Positions 1 to 7,927 of a stretch of DNA of 38,906 nt are shown piece by piece (within the stretch, counting starts at the first letter, position 1; every line of letters starts with the position of its first letter). The translations under genes and the position numbers were made by a program. Source of the DNA: an uncultured Rhodospirillaceae bacterium (GTDB taxonomy: Bacteria; Pseudomonadota; Alphaproteobacteria; Dongiales; Dongiaceae); assembly GCA_902826565.1 (NCBI GenBank), contig CADEFF010000036.1:1-38906 (forward strand), written 5' to 3'. The notes under the pieces were generated by a model that saw only the letters and a program-made list of their open reading frames with translations, did not search any database and was not told the origin of the DNA.

Positions 1-53
1 GTCCGGTCGCATTTTCTGCCGCGAACCGGTGCCCACTTCGCGGGAAAATGCTC
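1..53 (-). repeat. Dispersed two-hairpin repeat, copy C (cut by window start)
   Basis: Read on the minus strand, this stretch matches the first half of two full copies at 24719-24820 and 27248-27349. The shared core includes GCATTTTCCCGCGAAGTGG followed by ACCGGTTCGCGGCAGAAAATGC. The arms GCATTTT and AAAATGC can pair to form the first hairpin. The second half lies outside the window. It sits about 75 bp beyond the 3' end of the glutathione S-transferase gene, in the opposite orientation to the other two copies. It resembles the small non-coding palindromic repeats scattered through alphaproteobacterial genomes. Confidence 0.85.
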
Positions 54-129
54 CAAGGGCGGAAATGCGACGGGCGGAACGGCGCCGACCGCCGTTCCGC
101 CCGCCCGGCCGATCGAAGGAAGCCGGCGA

Positions 130-738
130 CTACTTGCCGAGGCCTTCCGCCTTCAGCGCGGCCTGGACGGCCGGGCGCTGGGCGACGCGACCCATGAAGC
201 CGCTCAGGTTCTTGAGGGGAGAGATATCGAGGCCGACATGCTGGCCCCAGCCCGCGACGGTGAAGAGATAGCCGTCGGCCACGGAGAACTTGTCGCCGAG
301 GAGGAACGGCTTGCTCGCGAGCCGGCCGTCCACATGGGCGAGGCGCGCCATCGCCTTCTTCTGCACGACCGGCTTGTAGGCGTCCGGCATGTCCTTCGAG
401 AAGAGCGAGCCGATCGTCTTGTGCAGCTCGGTGGTGATGAAGTTCAACGTCTCCTGCGCGTGGTAGCGATCCTTGCCGCCGGCCTTCGGAAAGAGGCCGG
501 AATCCGGCTTCTGGTCGGCGATGTACTGCACGATCGCCGGGCCCTCGGTCAGCACGTCGTTGTCGCCGAGCTGCAGCGCCGGCACGTAGCCGTTCGGATT
601 GATCTTGGTGAAGTCGGCGCCGTCCTTCGTCTTTTTGGTGCCGAGATCGACCTGCACGAGGTCGAAGGGCAGCCCCGCCTCGCGAAGCGCGATATGCGGG
701 GAGAGCGAGCAGGCGCCAGGCGAATAATAGAGCTTCAC
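130..738 (-). CDS. gst: Glutathione S-transferase (GstA-like)
   Basis: This 202-residue protein has the normal length of a cytosolic bacterial glutathione transferase. The N-terminal thioredoxin-like domain opens with MKLYYSPGACSLSPHIALRE, where the Ser/Cys of SPGACS are the candidate thiol-activating residues of the beta class. The cis-Pro segment NGYVPAL and the glutathione gamma-glutamyl contact LTEGPAIVQYIAD follow. The rest is the all-helical C-terminal domain, including LGDKFSVADGYLF. Such enzymes conjugate glutathione to electrophiles or reduce peroxides, and the substrate cannot be told. The start is GTG, supported by AAGGAG eight bases upstream (739-752, minus strand). It appears to be a single-gene unit, with a repeat element downstream and about 210 bp of featureless sequence upstream. 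Confidence 0.93.
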   Translation of the reverse strand: MKLYYSPGACSLSPHIALREAGLPFDLVQVDLGTKKTKDGADFTKINPNGYVPALQLGDNDVLTEGPAIVQYIADQKPDSGLFPKAGGKDRYHAQETLNFITTELHKTIGSLFSKDMPDAYKPVVQKKAMARLAHVDGRLASKPFLLGDKFSVADGYLFTVAGWGQHVGLDISPLKNLSGFMGRVAQRPAVQAALKAEGLGK

Positions 739-952
739 GGGAATTCTCCTTGTCGGTTGTCAGATCGAAGGCAGCGCCAGTTTCGGCGCCCGAGAACGGA
801 GCGAGCTTGGTGGACATCTCGCCCAGTCATGTCGCTACGGGCGTTATCTTCTTCGCGGCGGAGATCTTCGCAAGTAGGCACCGCGCCGGGACATGGTTTC
901 CCGGAGGATAGCGTCTTCCGAGGCGCTGCTCGGCCGAGAGTGCGGAGGCCGC

Positions 953-2146
953 CTAATCCCAGAAATACATCGGGGTCATGGTCAGCAGCTCGATCCCGGT
1001 TTTGGTCACGATGAAGTTTTGCTCGAAACCGGCGGCGCCGACGCCGTTGCGCATCAGGAATGCCTCCGAGCTGGCGACCATATTTTCCTCAAGGGTCTCG
1101 TCGTCTGTGCAGGTATTCTCACCGTAGATCGGCCGCTCGAAGAATAGGCCATTGCTGTGGCCGTAAAGCGGCCATTGCTCGCCGGCCTGATCCGGATCGC
1201 CGCCAACTTCCGTGGTGATCCTGTCGCCGATGCGCGCCAGCTCCTTCGCTTTGATTCCCGGCCGGATCGCCGCCATGACGCCCTCGACGATCTTGCCGCA
1301 ATCCTCGATCAGGCTGCGCTGCGCGGTCGTCGGCTTGCCGCGTACCGTGGTGCGGCCGGGATCGAGCCAATAGCCCTGGAACATCGGACCCATCAGCCAG
1401 GCGCGCACCATGTCACCCACTTTCGGCACATCGGCGCTGGCGCCGGTCAGCGGGTCGCGGGCGAAGTTGGTCATGGCGTCGCCGACGCCATGCGAGCAGC
1501 GGATCAGCGTCGGCACGCCGCCGCGCGAGACGACGATCTTTGCCGCCTCGCCCGCTGCCTCGCGCTCGCTCTTGCCGGCAAGCAGCAGCTTGAACATGGC
1601 GTTGAGCCCGAGCGTCACGATCTCGCCCGCCTCGCGAAAGGCCTCGAGCTCGCGCGGGCTCTTGATGAGCCGCGGCTTCTGCACGAGATCGTCCTCGAAG
1701 ACCCACTCGATATCGGGCGTCGCCTGCTCGAGCTGGCGCATGAACTTGACGCCGAAGAAATCGCTGCCAACAAGCGCCACCTTGCCTTTCACCTTCCGAT
1801 GGTTCAGCTCCTCGGCGACGCCGAGCGCCGGATGCATGTGCCAGTCCGCGCGGTCGGTTGCCAGCATCTCGAGGCGCGGCGAGGGCTCATCCATGTGCAG
1901 ATGCGGCTTCTGCCCGCGCTGCATGATGACGGCGGCGTGTGCTCGCGCGCTCCACAGCGGGTTTTCCGGCTCGTGGCCGGAATGGCTCGAATACCAGTTG
2001 GTGAGGTAGAGGACGTCGCCACAGCGCTCATGCGTGCCGCCGCTGCGGCTCCAGATGACGGCGACCTCGTAGCCGCGCCGCTTCATCTCGGCCTCGACCT
2101 TGCTCCAGCGCTGTTCGTACTCGGCCTGCGTGAAATACATGCTCAT
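953..2146 (-). CDS. M24 family metallopeptidase-fold protein (Xaa-Pro peptidase-like)
   Basis: This 397-residue protein has the two-domain layout of the creatinase/prolidase family: an N-terminal creatinase-N domain (about 1-170) and a C-terminal pita-bread domain. The second Asp of the usual Asp-Asp-His-Glu-Glu metal set is seen in GYWLDPGRTT, the His in YGHSNG, and the two Glu in ASSEAF and GFEQNF. The first Asp, normally in a D-x-G motif, is replaced: the aligned stretch reads AWLMGPM. Metal binding may therefore be altered, and the substrate is unknown. I chose ATG at 2146 because GGAGG lies about nine bases upstream; an in-frame extension to 2251 has no such site. It is not adjacent to the second M24 gene at 7928-9079 and is clearly different from it. 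Confidence 0.85.
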   Translation of the reverse strand: MSMYFTQAEYEQRWSKVEAEMKRRGYEVAVIWSRSGGTHERCGDVLYLTNWYSSHSGHEPENPLWSARAHAAVIMQRGQKPHLHMDEPSPRLEMLATDRADWHMHPALGVAEELNHRKVKGKVALVGSDFFGVKFMRQLEQATPDIEWVFEDDLVQKPRLIKSPRELEAFREAGEIVTLGLNAMFKLLLAGKSEREAAGEAAKIVVSRGGVPTLIRCSHGVGDAMTNFARDPLTGASADVPKVGDMVRAWLMGPMFQGYWLDPGRTTVRGKPTTAQRSLIEDCGKIVEGVMAAIRPGIKAKELARIGDRITTEVGGDPDQAGEQWPLYGHSNGLFFERPIYGENTCTDDETLEENMVASSEAFLMRNGVGAAGFEQNFIVTKTGIELLTMTPMYFWD

Positions 2147-2336
2147 CGGTCGGTCCCTCCCGACGGCCGGTGGACGGCCATTCTCGAACAGGCTAATCGA
2201 GAAAGCGGGAAGCGCGCGATGTTTTCGAAGGGCGCTGCGACGAATTTTCATTGCCGCGCGGCCGCGGCGAGCGGCATCGCCCCGACAACGGCGAAGCGCC
2301 GCCTGGTCCGCGTGTCCGGCCGGCGCCCTTCAGGAA

Positions 2337-3434
2337 TCAGACGTTGAAGCGGAAGTGGAACACGTCGCCGTCCTTGACGAGGTAATCCTTGCCTTCCGAG
2401 CGCATCAGCCCCTTGTCCTTCGCGCCCTGCTCGCCGTTGCAGGCCACATAATCGTCATAGGCGATGGTCTCCGCGCGGATGAAGCCGCGCTCGAAATCGC
2501 TGTGGATGACGCCGGCCGCCTCCGGCGCCCGCGCGCCGCGATGCACCGTCCAGGCCCGGGTCTCCTTCGGCCCCACGGTGAAGAAGGTGAGCAGGTCGAG
2601 CAGGGAGTATCCCGCCCGGATGACGCGGGCAAGGCCGGTCTCCGCGAGGCCGAGGCTCTGCAGGAACTCCGCCTTGTCGGCCGCCTCCTCGAGCGCCGCC
2701 ACCTCCGCCTCGATCGCCGCCGAGATGATGACATGGCCGGCGCCCTCGGCCTTCGCCTTCGCGGCGACCCTGGCCGACCATTCGTTGCCCGCCGCGGCCG
2801 CCGTCTCCTCGACGTTGCAGACATAGAGTACGGGCTTCGAGGTCAGGAGCTGGAGCTGCCGGAAGGCCCCGGCAAGCTCCGCCGGCACCTTGGCCTGCCG
2901 CGCGGGCTTGCCCGCGCGCAGCGTCTCGAGGGCGGGAGCCGCGGCGTCGAGCAGCGCCTTCGCCTCCTTGTCGCCGCCCTTCGCCTTCTTCTGCGCCGCA
3001 TCGACGCGGCGCTCCAGGCTTTCGAGATCGGCCAGCATCAGCTCGGTCTCGACGATGTCGGCATCGCGCAGGGGATCGACCGAACCCTCCACATGCGTCA
3101 CCTCGCCCGCGAAGCAGCGCACCACATGCACCACCGCATCCACCTCGCGGATATGGCCGAGGAACTGGTTGCCGAGGCCTTCGCCCTTGCTCGCGCCGCG
3201 CACGAGCCCGGCGATATCGACGAACTCGAGCTGGGTCGCGATGATCTTTGCGGATTTCGCGATGCGGGCCAGCACCTCCAGGCGGTCATCCGGCACCGCG
3301 ACGCGGCCGACATTCGGCTCGATCGTGCAGAAGGGATAGTTCGCCGCTTCCGCCGCTTGCGTCGCCGTCAGCGCATTGAAGAGCGTCGATTTGCCGACAT
3401 TGGGCAGGCCGACGATGCCGCAGGTGAAACCCAT
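2337..3434 (-). CDS. ychF: Redox-regulated ATPase YchF (Obg-family)
   Basis: This 365-residue protein has the full length of YchF, a universally conserved Obg-related P-loop NTPase that prefers ATP and associates with ribosomes. The P-loop GLPNVGKST is at residues 8-16, followed by the switch region around NYPFCTIEPNVG and DIAGLVRGASKGEGLG. NVEE replaces the classical NKxD G4 motif, which accounts for ATP preference in this family. A coiled-coil insertion lies around 130-170, and the C-terminal TGS-like DUF933 domain contains FTVGPKETRAWT and HSDFERGFIRAE. The ATG at 3434 is preceded by GAGG. It is the last gene of a pth-ychF pair transcribed leftwards, separated from pth by a palindromic repeat. 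Confidence 0.98.
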   Translation of the reverse strand: MGFTCGIVGLPNVGKSTLFNALTATQAAEAANYPFCTIEPNVGRVAVPDDRLEVLARIAKSAKIIATQLEFVDIAGLVRGASKGEGLGNQFLGHIREVDAVVHVVRCFAGEVTHVEGSVDPLRDADIVETELMLADLESLERRVDAAQKKAKGGDKEAKALLDAAAPALETLRAGKPARQAKVPAELAGAFRQLQLLTSKPVLYVCNVEETAAAAGNEWSARVAAKAKAEGAGHVIISAAIEAEVAALEEAADKAEFLQSLGLAETGLARVIRAGYSLLDLLTFFTVGPKETRAWTVHRGARAPEAAGVIHSDFERGFIRAETIAYDDYVACNGEQGAKDKGLMRSEGKDYLVKDGDVFHFRFNV

Positions 3435-3468
3435 TTCGATCGATCCTCAGTTCACGATTACCAACGTT

Positions 3469-3545
3469 CCTCATGGTGAGCTTGTCGAACCATGAGGGCC
3501 GCCCCGGCAAACGGCCCTCATCCTTCGACAGGCTCAGGATGAGGA
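3469..3545. repeat. REP-like inverted repeat element
   Basis: This is an intergenic palindromic element between pth and ychF. The left unit, CCTCATGGTGAGCTTGTCGA followed by ACCATGAGGG, folds on itself through CCTCATGG/CCATGAGG. The right unit, CCCTCATCCTTCGACAGGCT followed by CAGGATGAGG, folds through CCTCATCCT/AGGATGAGG. The two are joined by a short GC-rich spacer. This type of motif is frequently seen between genes in alphaproteobacteria. It could act as a transcription attenuator or mRNA stabiliser within a pth-ychF transcript, which is inference. Confidence 0.75.
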
Positions 3546-3590
3546 TTTCTTGCTCATGCCGCTCGCCAACCGACAGCGTCGATTTTGGCG

Positions 3591-4229
3591 CTAGTCCGAT
3601 CCTTCCGCGGGCGGTTCGGAGGGCGGCTCGCGCTTCGGCTTCGGCGGCGGCGGGTTCACCAGGACGTGCACCTTACTGATGAAGCGCGTCGGGTCGTTCC
3701 TGTCGAGGCTCGCCAGCAGCAGCGGAAAGGCCTCGGCGACGGCCTCGACGAAGCGCACCACGCCCGGCCGCTCCTCGGCGAGGAAATCCTGCAGCACATA
3801 GGCCTTCACCAGCTCGGCCACGCCGGGATGCCCGACGCCGAGACGGATCCGCCAGTAGTCCGGCCCGAGATGCTGGTCGATCGAGCGCAGGCCGTTATGC
3901 CCGCCGGCGCCGCCGCCGCGCTTCACCCGGAGCTTTCCCGGCACGAGGTCGATCTCGTCGTGAATCACGAGGACGTCCTCGGGCGGGATCTTGTAGAAGC
4001 GCGCGGCGGCCGCGACCGAGCGCCCGGATTCGTTCATGTAGGTGAGCGGCCGGAGCGCCAGCGCGCGCTCGCCCGCGATCTCGCCTTCCTGGAGATAGCC
4101 GTCGAACCGGCTTTTCGGCGCGGCGAAGCGATGGCGGTGGACGATCCTGTCCACCGCCATGAAGCCGATATTGTGCCGGTTGCCGGCATGGCCCGGCCCG
4201 GGGTTGCCCAGGCCGACGATGAGCCGCAT
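3591..4229 (-). CDS. pth: Peptidyl-tRNA hydrolase
   Basis: This 212-residue bacterial Pth recycles peptidyl-tRNAs that drop off the ribosome by cleaving the ester between nascent peptide and tRNA. MRLIVGLGNPGPGHAGNRHN contains the substrate-binding Asn9 and the catalytic His19. The family motifs LTYMNESGRSV, VIHDEIDLVPGKLRVKRGG and AGGHNGLRSID carry the conserved Asn and Asp residues. The C-terminus has a Pro/Lys-rich tail after residue 195 (PPPPKPKREPP). ATG at 4229 was chosen over an Arg-rich upstream extension because family members begin exactly at this motif. It lies 16 bp downstream of rplY, and the rplY-pth pairing is widely conserved. Confidence 0.97.
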   Translation of the reverse strand: MRLIVGLGNPGPGHAGNRHNIGFMAVDRIVHRHRFAAPKSRFDGYLQEGEIAGERALALRPLTYMNESGRSVAAAARFYKIPPEDVLVIHDEIDLVPGKLRVKRGGGAGGHNGLRSIDQHLGPDYWRIRLGVGHPGVAELVKAYVLQDFLAEERPGVVRFVEAVAEAFPLLLASLDRNDPTRFISKVHVLVNPPPPKPKREPPSEPPAEGSD

Positions 4230-4245
4230 CTCGGGGACCGGCCGG

Positions 4246-4992
4246 CTATTTCTTCTTCGGCTCGGCCTTCTTCTCGCCGCCCGCCGCCGGTGCCGCACCG
4301 GCTGCCGGCGCCGCAGCGCCCGGCGCACCCGCAGGCGCGCCCGCCGCCGGTGCCGCCGCCGCATCGACAGGCGCCGCCGCGGCCGCCGCGGCCGCAGCCG
4401 CCGCTTCCTGCGCTTCGATCTTCTGCGCGGTCGGCGCCGCGATCGAGGCGATGGTGAAGTCGCGGTCGCCGATGGTCGGCTTCAGCCCCTCCGGCAGCTT
4501 GACCATGCTGATATGCACGGTGTCGCCGATATCCAGCCCGTCGAGATCGACCTCGATGAAGCGCGGGATGTTCGAGGCCTGCACATGGAACTCGATCTGG
4601 TGCCGCACGACGTTGAGCACGCCGCCGCGCTTGATGCCGGGCGCGGTGGTGTCGTTGAGGAACTTCACCGGCACCTGCACGCGGACGCGGGTATCGGCGC
4701 CGACGCGAAGGAAGTCCGCATGGACCGGGCGGTCCGTCACCGGATCGAACTGCACGTCGCGGGGCAGCACGCGCACCTTCTTGCCCTCGAGTTCGAGGTC
4801 GAAGAGCGTGGCGTAGAAGCCGGCCTTGTGCAGCTCGCGCATGAGCGGCTGGGGCTCCAGCGCGATCAGCGTGGGGGACTCCTTGTTGCCGTAAATCACG
4901 CCGGGCACCTTGCCCGTGCGGCGCGTCTGGCGGGCGGCCCCCTTTCCGGCCCGCGATCTCGCCTCGACGCGAAGGCTGTTGATGTTCGTCAT
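4246..4992 (-). CDS. rplY: 50S ribosomal protein L25 / general stress protein Ctc
   Basis: This 248-residue protein is the long Ctc form of L25, which binds 5S rRNA. The N-terminal L25 domain (about 1-95) contains RSRAGKGAARQTRRTGKVPGVIYG. The C-terminal beta domain (about 100-190) contains DFLRVGADTRVRVQVPVKFL and the IEVDLDGLDIGDTVHIS motif. From about residue 198 there is an Ala-rich tail with ten consecutive Ala, then Pro/Ala/Gly repeats ending in GGEKKAEPKKK. This tail is low-complexity and typical of alphaproteobacterial members. ATG at 4992 has GAGGAG upstream; an in-frame extension to 5052 does not fit the family. It lies between prs (68 bp upstream) and pth, probably co-transcribed with both. 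Confidence 0.97.
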   Translation of the reverse strand: MTNINSLRVEARSRAGKGAARQTRRTGKVPGVIYGNKESPTLIALEPQPLMRELHKAGFYATLFDLELEGKKVRVLPRDVQFDPVTDRPVHADFLRVGADTRVRVQVPVKFLNDTTAPGIKRGGVLNVVRHQIEFHVQASNIPRFIEVDLDGLDIGDTVHISMVKLPEGLKPTIGDRDFTIASIAAPTAQKIEAQEAAAAAAAAAAAPVDAAAAPAAGAPAGAPGAAAPAAGAAPAAGGEKKAEPKKK

Positions 4993-5060
4993 ATCCCGTC
5001 TCCTCTGGGTTGCACGCAATCCCGCCAGCCTCCAGGGGTGCTGGGCGGGCAATCGAAATT

Positions 5061-5996
5061 CTAGTCGAACAGACTCGAAACCGAGCGTTCCTCGCTGATC
5101 CGCCGCATCGCCTCGGCGATCAGCGGCGCGATGGTGAGCTGGCGCAGCGTCTGCGAAACGCGCACCGCCTCGGTCGCCATTATGCTGTCGGTGATGACGA
5201 GCTGGTCGATCGGCGAGGCCGAGACGCGCGCGACGGCACCGCCCGAGAGCACGCCGTGAGTCACATAGGCGCTGACCGAGGCAGCCCCCGATTCCTTGAG
5301 CGCCACCGCCGCGTTGCAGAGCGTGCCGGCGGAATCGACGATGTCGTCCACCAGGATGCAGCGCCGGCCCTTCACGTCGCCGATGATGTTCATCACCTCG
5401 GAGACGCCGGCGCGCTCGCGCCGCTTGTCGATGATCGCGAGGTCGGCCTCGAGGCGCTTGGCGAAGGCGCGGGCGCGCACCACGCCGCCCACGTCGGGCG
5501 ACACGATCGTCAGGTTGTTGGCGCGGCCGAAGCGATCCTCGATGTCCTTGGTGAAGACCGGCATGGTGAAGAGGTTGTCGGTCGGGATGTCGAAGAAGCC
5601 CTGGATCTGCCCGGCATGGAGATCGAGGGTGAGGACGCGGTCGGCGCCGGCGACGGTGATCAGGTTCGCCACCAGCTTCGCCGAGATCGGCGTGCGCGGC
5701 CCGGACTTCCGGTCCTGGCGCGCATAGCCGTAATAGGGCAGCACGGCCGTGATGCGGCGCGCCGAGCCGCGTCGCAGCGCGTCGAGCGACACCAGCAGCT
5801 CCATCAGATTGTCATTCGCCGGAAACGAGGTCGACTGCACGACGAAGACATCCTCGCCGCGGACGTTCTCGTTGATCTCGACGAAGATCTCCATGTCGGA
5901 GAAGCGGCGGACGCTGGCCTGGGTGAGCGGCAGATTGAGATAGGCCGAGATCGCTTCGGCAAGCGGCCGATTGCTGTTGCCGGTCAGAATCTTCAT
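5061..5996 (-). CDS. prs: Ribose-phosphate pyrophosphokinase (PRPP synthetase)
   Basis: This 311-residue enzyme makes PRPP from ribose-5-phosphate and ATP, feeding purine, pyrimidine, histidine, tryptophan and NAD synthesis. The N-terminal domain starts [16 protein letters not shown] and carries the conserved [16 protein letters not shown]. The ATP/metal loop is [19 protein letters not shown], followed by [15 protein letters not shown]. The PRPP-binding loop is [17 protein letters not shown]. The length and motifs are those of the class I enzyme. ATG at 5996 has GGTGAAG upstream. It heads the prs-rplY-pth-ychF group, and a candidate promoter lies at 6158-6187. Confidence 0.98.
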   Translation of the reverse strand: MKILTGNSNRPLAEAISAYLNLPLTQASVRRFSDMEIFVEINENVRGEDVFVVQSTSFPANDNLMELLVSLDALRRGSARRITAVLPYYGYARQDRKSGPRTPISAKLVANLITVAGADRVLTLDLHAGQIQGFFDIPTDNLFTMPVFTKDIEDRFGRANNLTIVSPDVGGVVRARAFAKRLEADLAIIDKRRERAGVSEVMNIIGDVKGRRCILVDDIVDSAGTLCNAAVALKESGAASVSAYVTHGVLSGGAVARVSASPIDQLVITDSIMATEAVRVSQTLRQLTIAPLIAEAMRRISEERSVSSLFD

Positions 5997-6157
5997 GCTT
6001 CACCAGACTTGCGGCCGGGGCGGACCCGATGCGCGGGTCTCCATCGCCGGCCCCCCGCGAGGCCGGCGGAATGTATCAACCGGCCTTTGGCCTGTAAACG
6101 AAATTGCCGCCCGCCGCGACCATCCGGCGCGCCCGGATCGACGCGCGTTAAGTTTTT

Positions 6158-6187
6158 GATATAGCTGATAAATCCAAGATTTGTCGA
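6158..6187 (-). promoter_or_regulatory. Candidate sigma-70 promoter for prs
   Basis: On the minus strand TCGACA (6182-6187) is followed after 18 bases by TATATC (6158-6163). The surrounding 40 bp are AT-rich compared with the window. The site lies about 160 bp upstream of prs and just beyond the stop codon of the ThDP enzyme gene, so it could give prs its own transcript. Read by eye; no score was computed. Confidence 0.4.
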
Positions 6188-6204
6188 GGGCCGACGGCGG
6201 CCGC

Positions 6205-7920
6205 TCAGGCGATCCACTCCGAAACCGGTGCGCGGGCTTCTTCGAGCGGCTGCACCAGAATATCGACCAGGGTCGGCCCGTCGGCGGCGAGGGCGGCCTT
6301 GAGGGCCGGCTCCAGGGCGGCCGGATCCTCGACCCGCCAGGCCTTGAGGCCGAAGGCCTCGGCCACCCGCGCATGGTCGGTCCGGCCGAAATCGACCGAG
6401 TAGAAGCGGCTCGCGAAGCCCGTCCGTTGCCCCGCCTTGATCCAGCCGAAACTCGCATTGGAAAGCACGACAAGGGTCACCGGGAGGCGGTGCCGCAGCA
6501 GCGTCTCCATCTCGCCGCAGGCCATGGCGAAGCTGCCGTCGCCCATCACCGCGACGCATTTGGCCTGGGGGCGGCCGATCTGCGCGCCGGCCACCGCCGG
6601 AAGCGCATAGCCGAGCGCGCCATGGGCGCGGTTCGAGATGAAATGCCGGCCGGTGACGCGCCATCGGAAAAAGGCGGAGAAATAGGGGCAGGGCGTGCCC
6701 GGATCGCAGACCAGCACGGCGTCCTCCGGCAGCAGCCGGTTCAGCGTCGCCACCACCCGTTCCGGCCGGATCGGGCGCTCGTCAGAGGCGGCGAGCGCGT
6801 CGAAGGCGGCGAATTTCCGCCGCTTCGCCGCCGCGACGGTCTGCGCGGACCCGTTGGCGAGCGGCTTCGGCCGAGGATCCACCGCGTCGGCGAGGGCGGC
6901 GAGCGCGAGCTTCGCATCGCCGAGGATGCCGGTCTCGGTCGGGTAGCAGGCGCCGAGCACGGCGGGATCGGCGTCGATATGGAGGATGCGGACGCCGGGC
7001 GCCGGGTGACGCCAGCGCTCGGTGGTGACCGAGCCGGCGCGGCAGCCGACGAAAAGCACGAGGTCGGCCGCATCGACGACGGACCGCGTCTCGGGCGTGC
7101 CGCCATTGCTGCCGACCACGCCGAGCGCCAGCGGGTGGGTGTCGGCGATGCTGCCCTGGCCGCTGATGGTGGTGGCGACGGGCGCGCCGAGCCGCTCGGC
7201 GAGCCGGGTGAGCTCCGCTTCCGCGCCCGCGATGACGACCCCGCCGCCGCAGATCAGGATCGGGTGCGCCGCCGCGGAAAGCGCCGCGGCAGCGGCCTCG
7301 ATCGCCGCCGCGTCGGGCGCGATGCGGCGCGACGGCACTTGCAGCGTCGCCGGGTCGATCCAGAGCGCCGTCTCGTCCACCGGCTCGCGCTGCACGTCAT
7401 AGGGAAATGCCAGATGCGCCGCGCCCGGCCGGCCGCTCGTCATCTCGGCGAAGGCGCGCCGCAGCAGATCGGGCAGCATCGCCGCGCGCTCGATCACCGC
7501 GTTCCACTTCGTCAGCGGACGGAAGAGGGCCTTCTGGTCGAGCTCCGTCAAAGTGAAGCGGCCGCGCGAGGAGGTCGCTATGTCGGTGGTGATGGCGAGC
7601 AGCGGCACCGAGCTTTCGTTCGCCTCGACCACGCCCGGCAGGATGTAGGTGGCGCCGCCGCCGGACGGACCCTCGCAGACGCCGACGCGCCCCGTCACCC
7701 GCGCGAAGGCATCGGCCATGTAGGCGGCGGAACGCTCGTCGCGGGCGAGCACATGGCGCATGCCGTGATCGAGCCGCGCCAGCGCGTCGTAGAAGGGGAG
7801 GCTCGTATCGCCGCAGAGCCCGAAGATATGGGTCACGCCCTGCCGGGAGAGCAGGCGGACCATCGCCTCCGCGCCGCTCGGCCGGTTGGTCGAGGGTCCG
7901 CTTGCCGGCGTTGCCGTCAT
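6205..7920 (-). CDS. Thiamine pyrophosphate-binding protein (acetolactate synthase large-subunit-like)
   Basis: This 571-residue protein has the three-domain architecture of ThDP enzymes of the acetolactate synthase/benzoylformate decarboxylase superfamily. The N-terminal pyrimidine-binding domain carries the catalytic Glu62 in ARDERSAAYMADAFARVTG. A central domain spans about 190-330. The C-terminal domain has the GDGSF...N Mg/ThDP motif at about 460-488. Such enzymes act on 2-keto acids or acyl-CoA derivatives, and the reaction here is not assignable. No small regulatory subunit is nearby, which argues against a housekeeping IlvB. It is the last gene of the lgt-midA-pgeF-M24 operon, 7 bp after the M24 stop. 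Joint action with that hydrolase-like neighbour is plausible but inferred only from spacing. Confidence 0.88.
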   Translation of the reverse strand: MTATPASGPSTNRPSGAEAMVRLLSRQGVTHIFGLCGDTSLPFYDALARLDHGMRHVLARDERSAAYMADAFARVTGRVGVCEGPSGGGATYILPGVVEANESSVPLLAITTDIATSSRGRFTLTELDQKALFRPLTKWNAVIERAAMLPDLLRRAFAEMTSGRPGAAHLAFPYDVQREPVDETALWIDPATLQVPSRRIAPDAAAIEAAAAALSAAAHPILICGGGVVIAGAEAELTRLAERLGAPVATTISGQGSIADTHPLALGVVGSNGGTPETRSVVDAADLVLFVGCRAGSVTTERWRHPAPGVRILHIDADPAVLGACYPTETGILGDAKLALAALADAVDPRPKPLANGSAQTVAAAKRRKFAAFDALAASDERPIRPERVVATLNRLLPEDAVLVCDPGTPCPYFSAFFRWRVTGRHFISNRAHGALGYALPAVAGAQIGRPQAKCVAVMGDGSFAMACGEMETLLRHRLPVTLVVLSNASFGWIKAGQRTGFASRFYSVDFGRTDHARVAEAFGLKAWRVEDPAALEPALKAALAADGPTLVDILVQPLEEARAPVSEWIA

Positions 7921-7927
7921 CGGCCGG

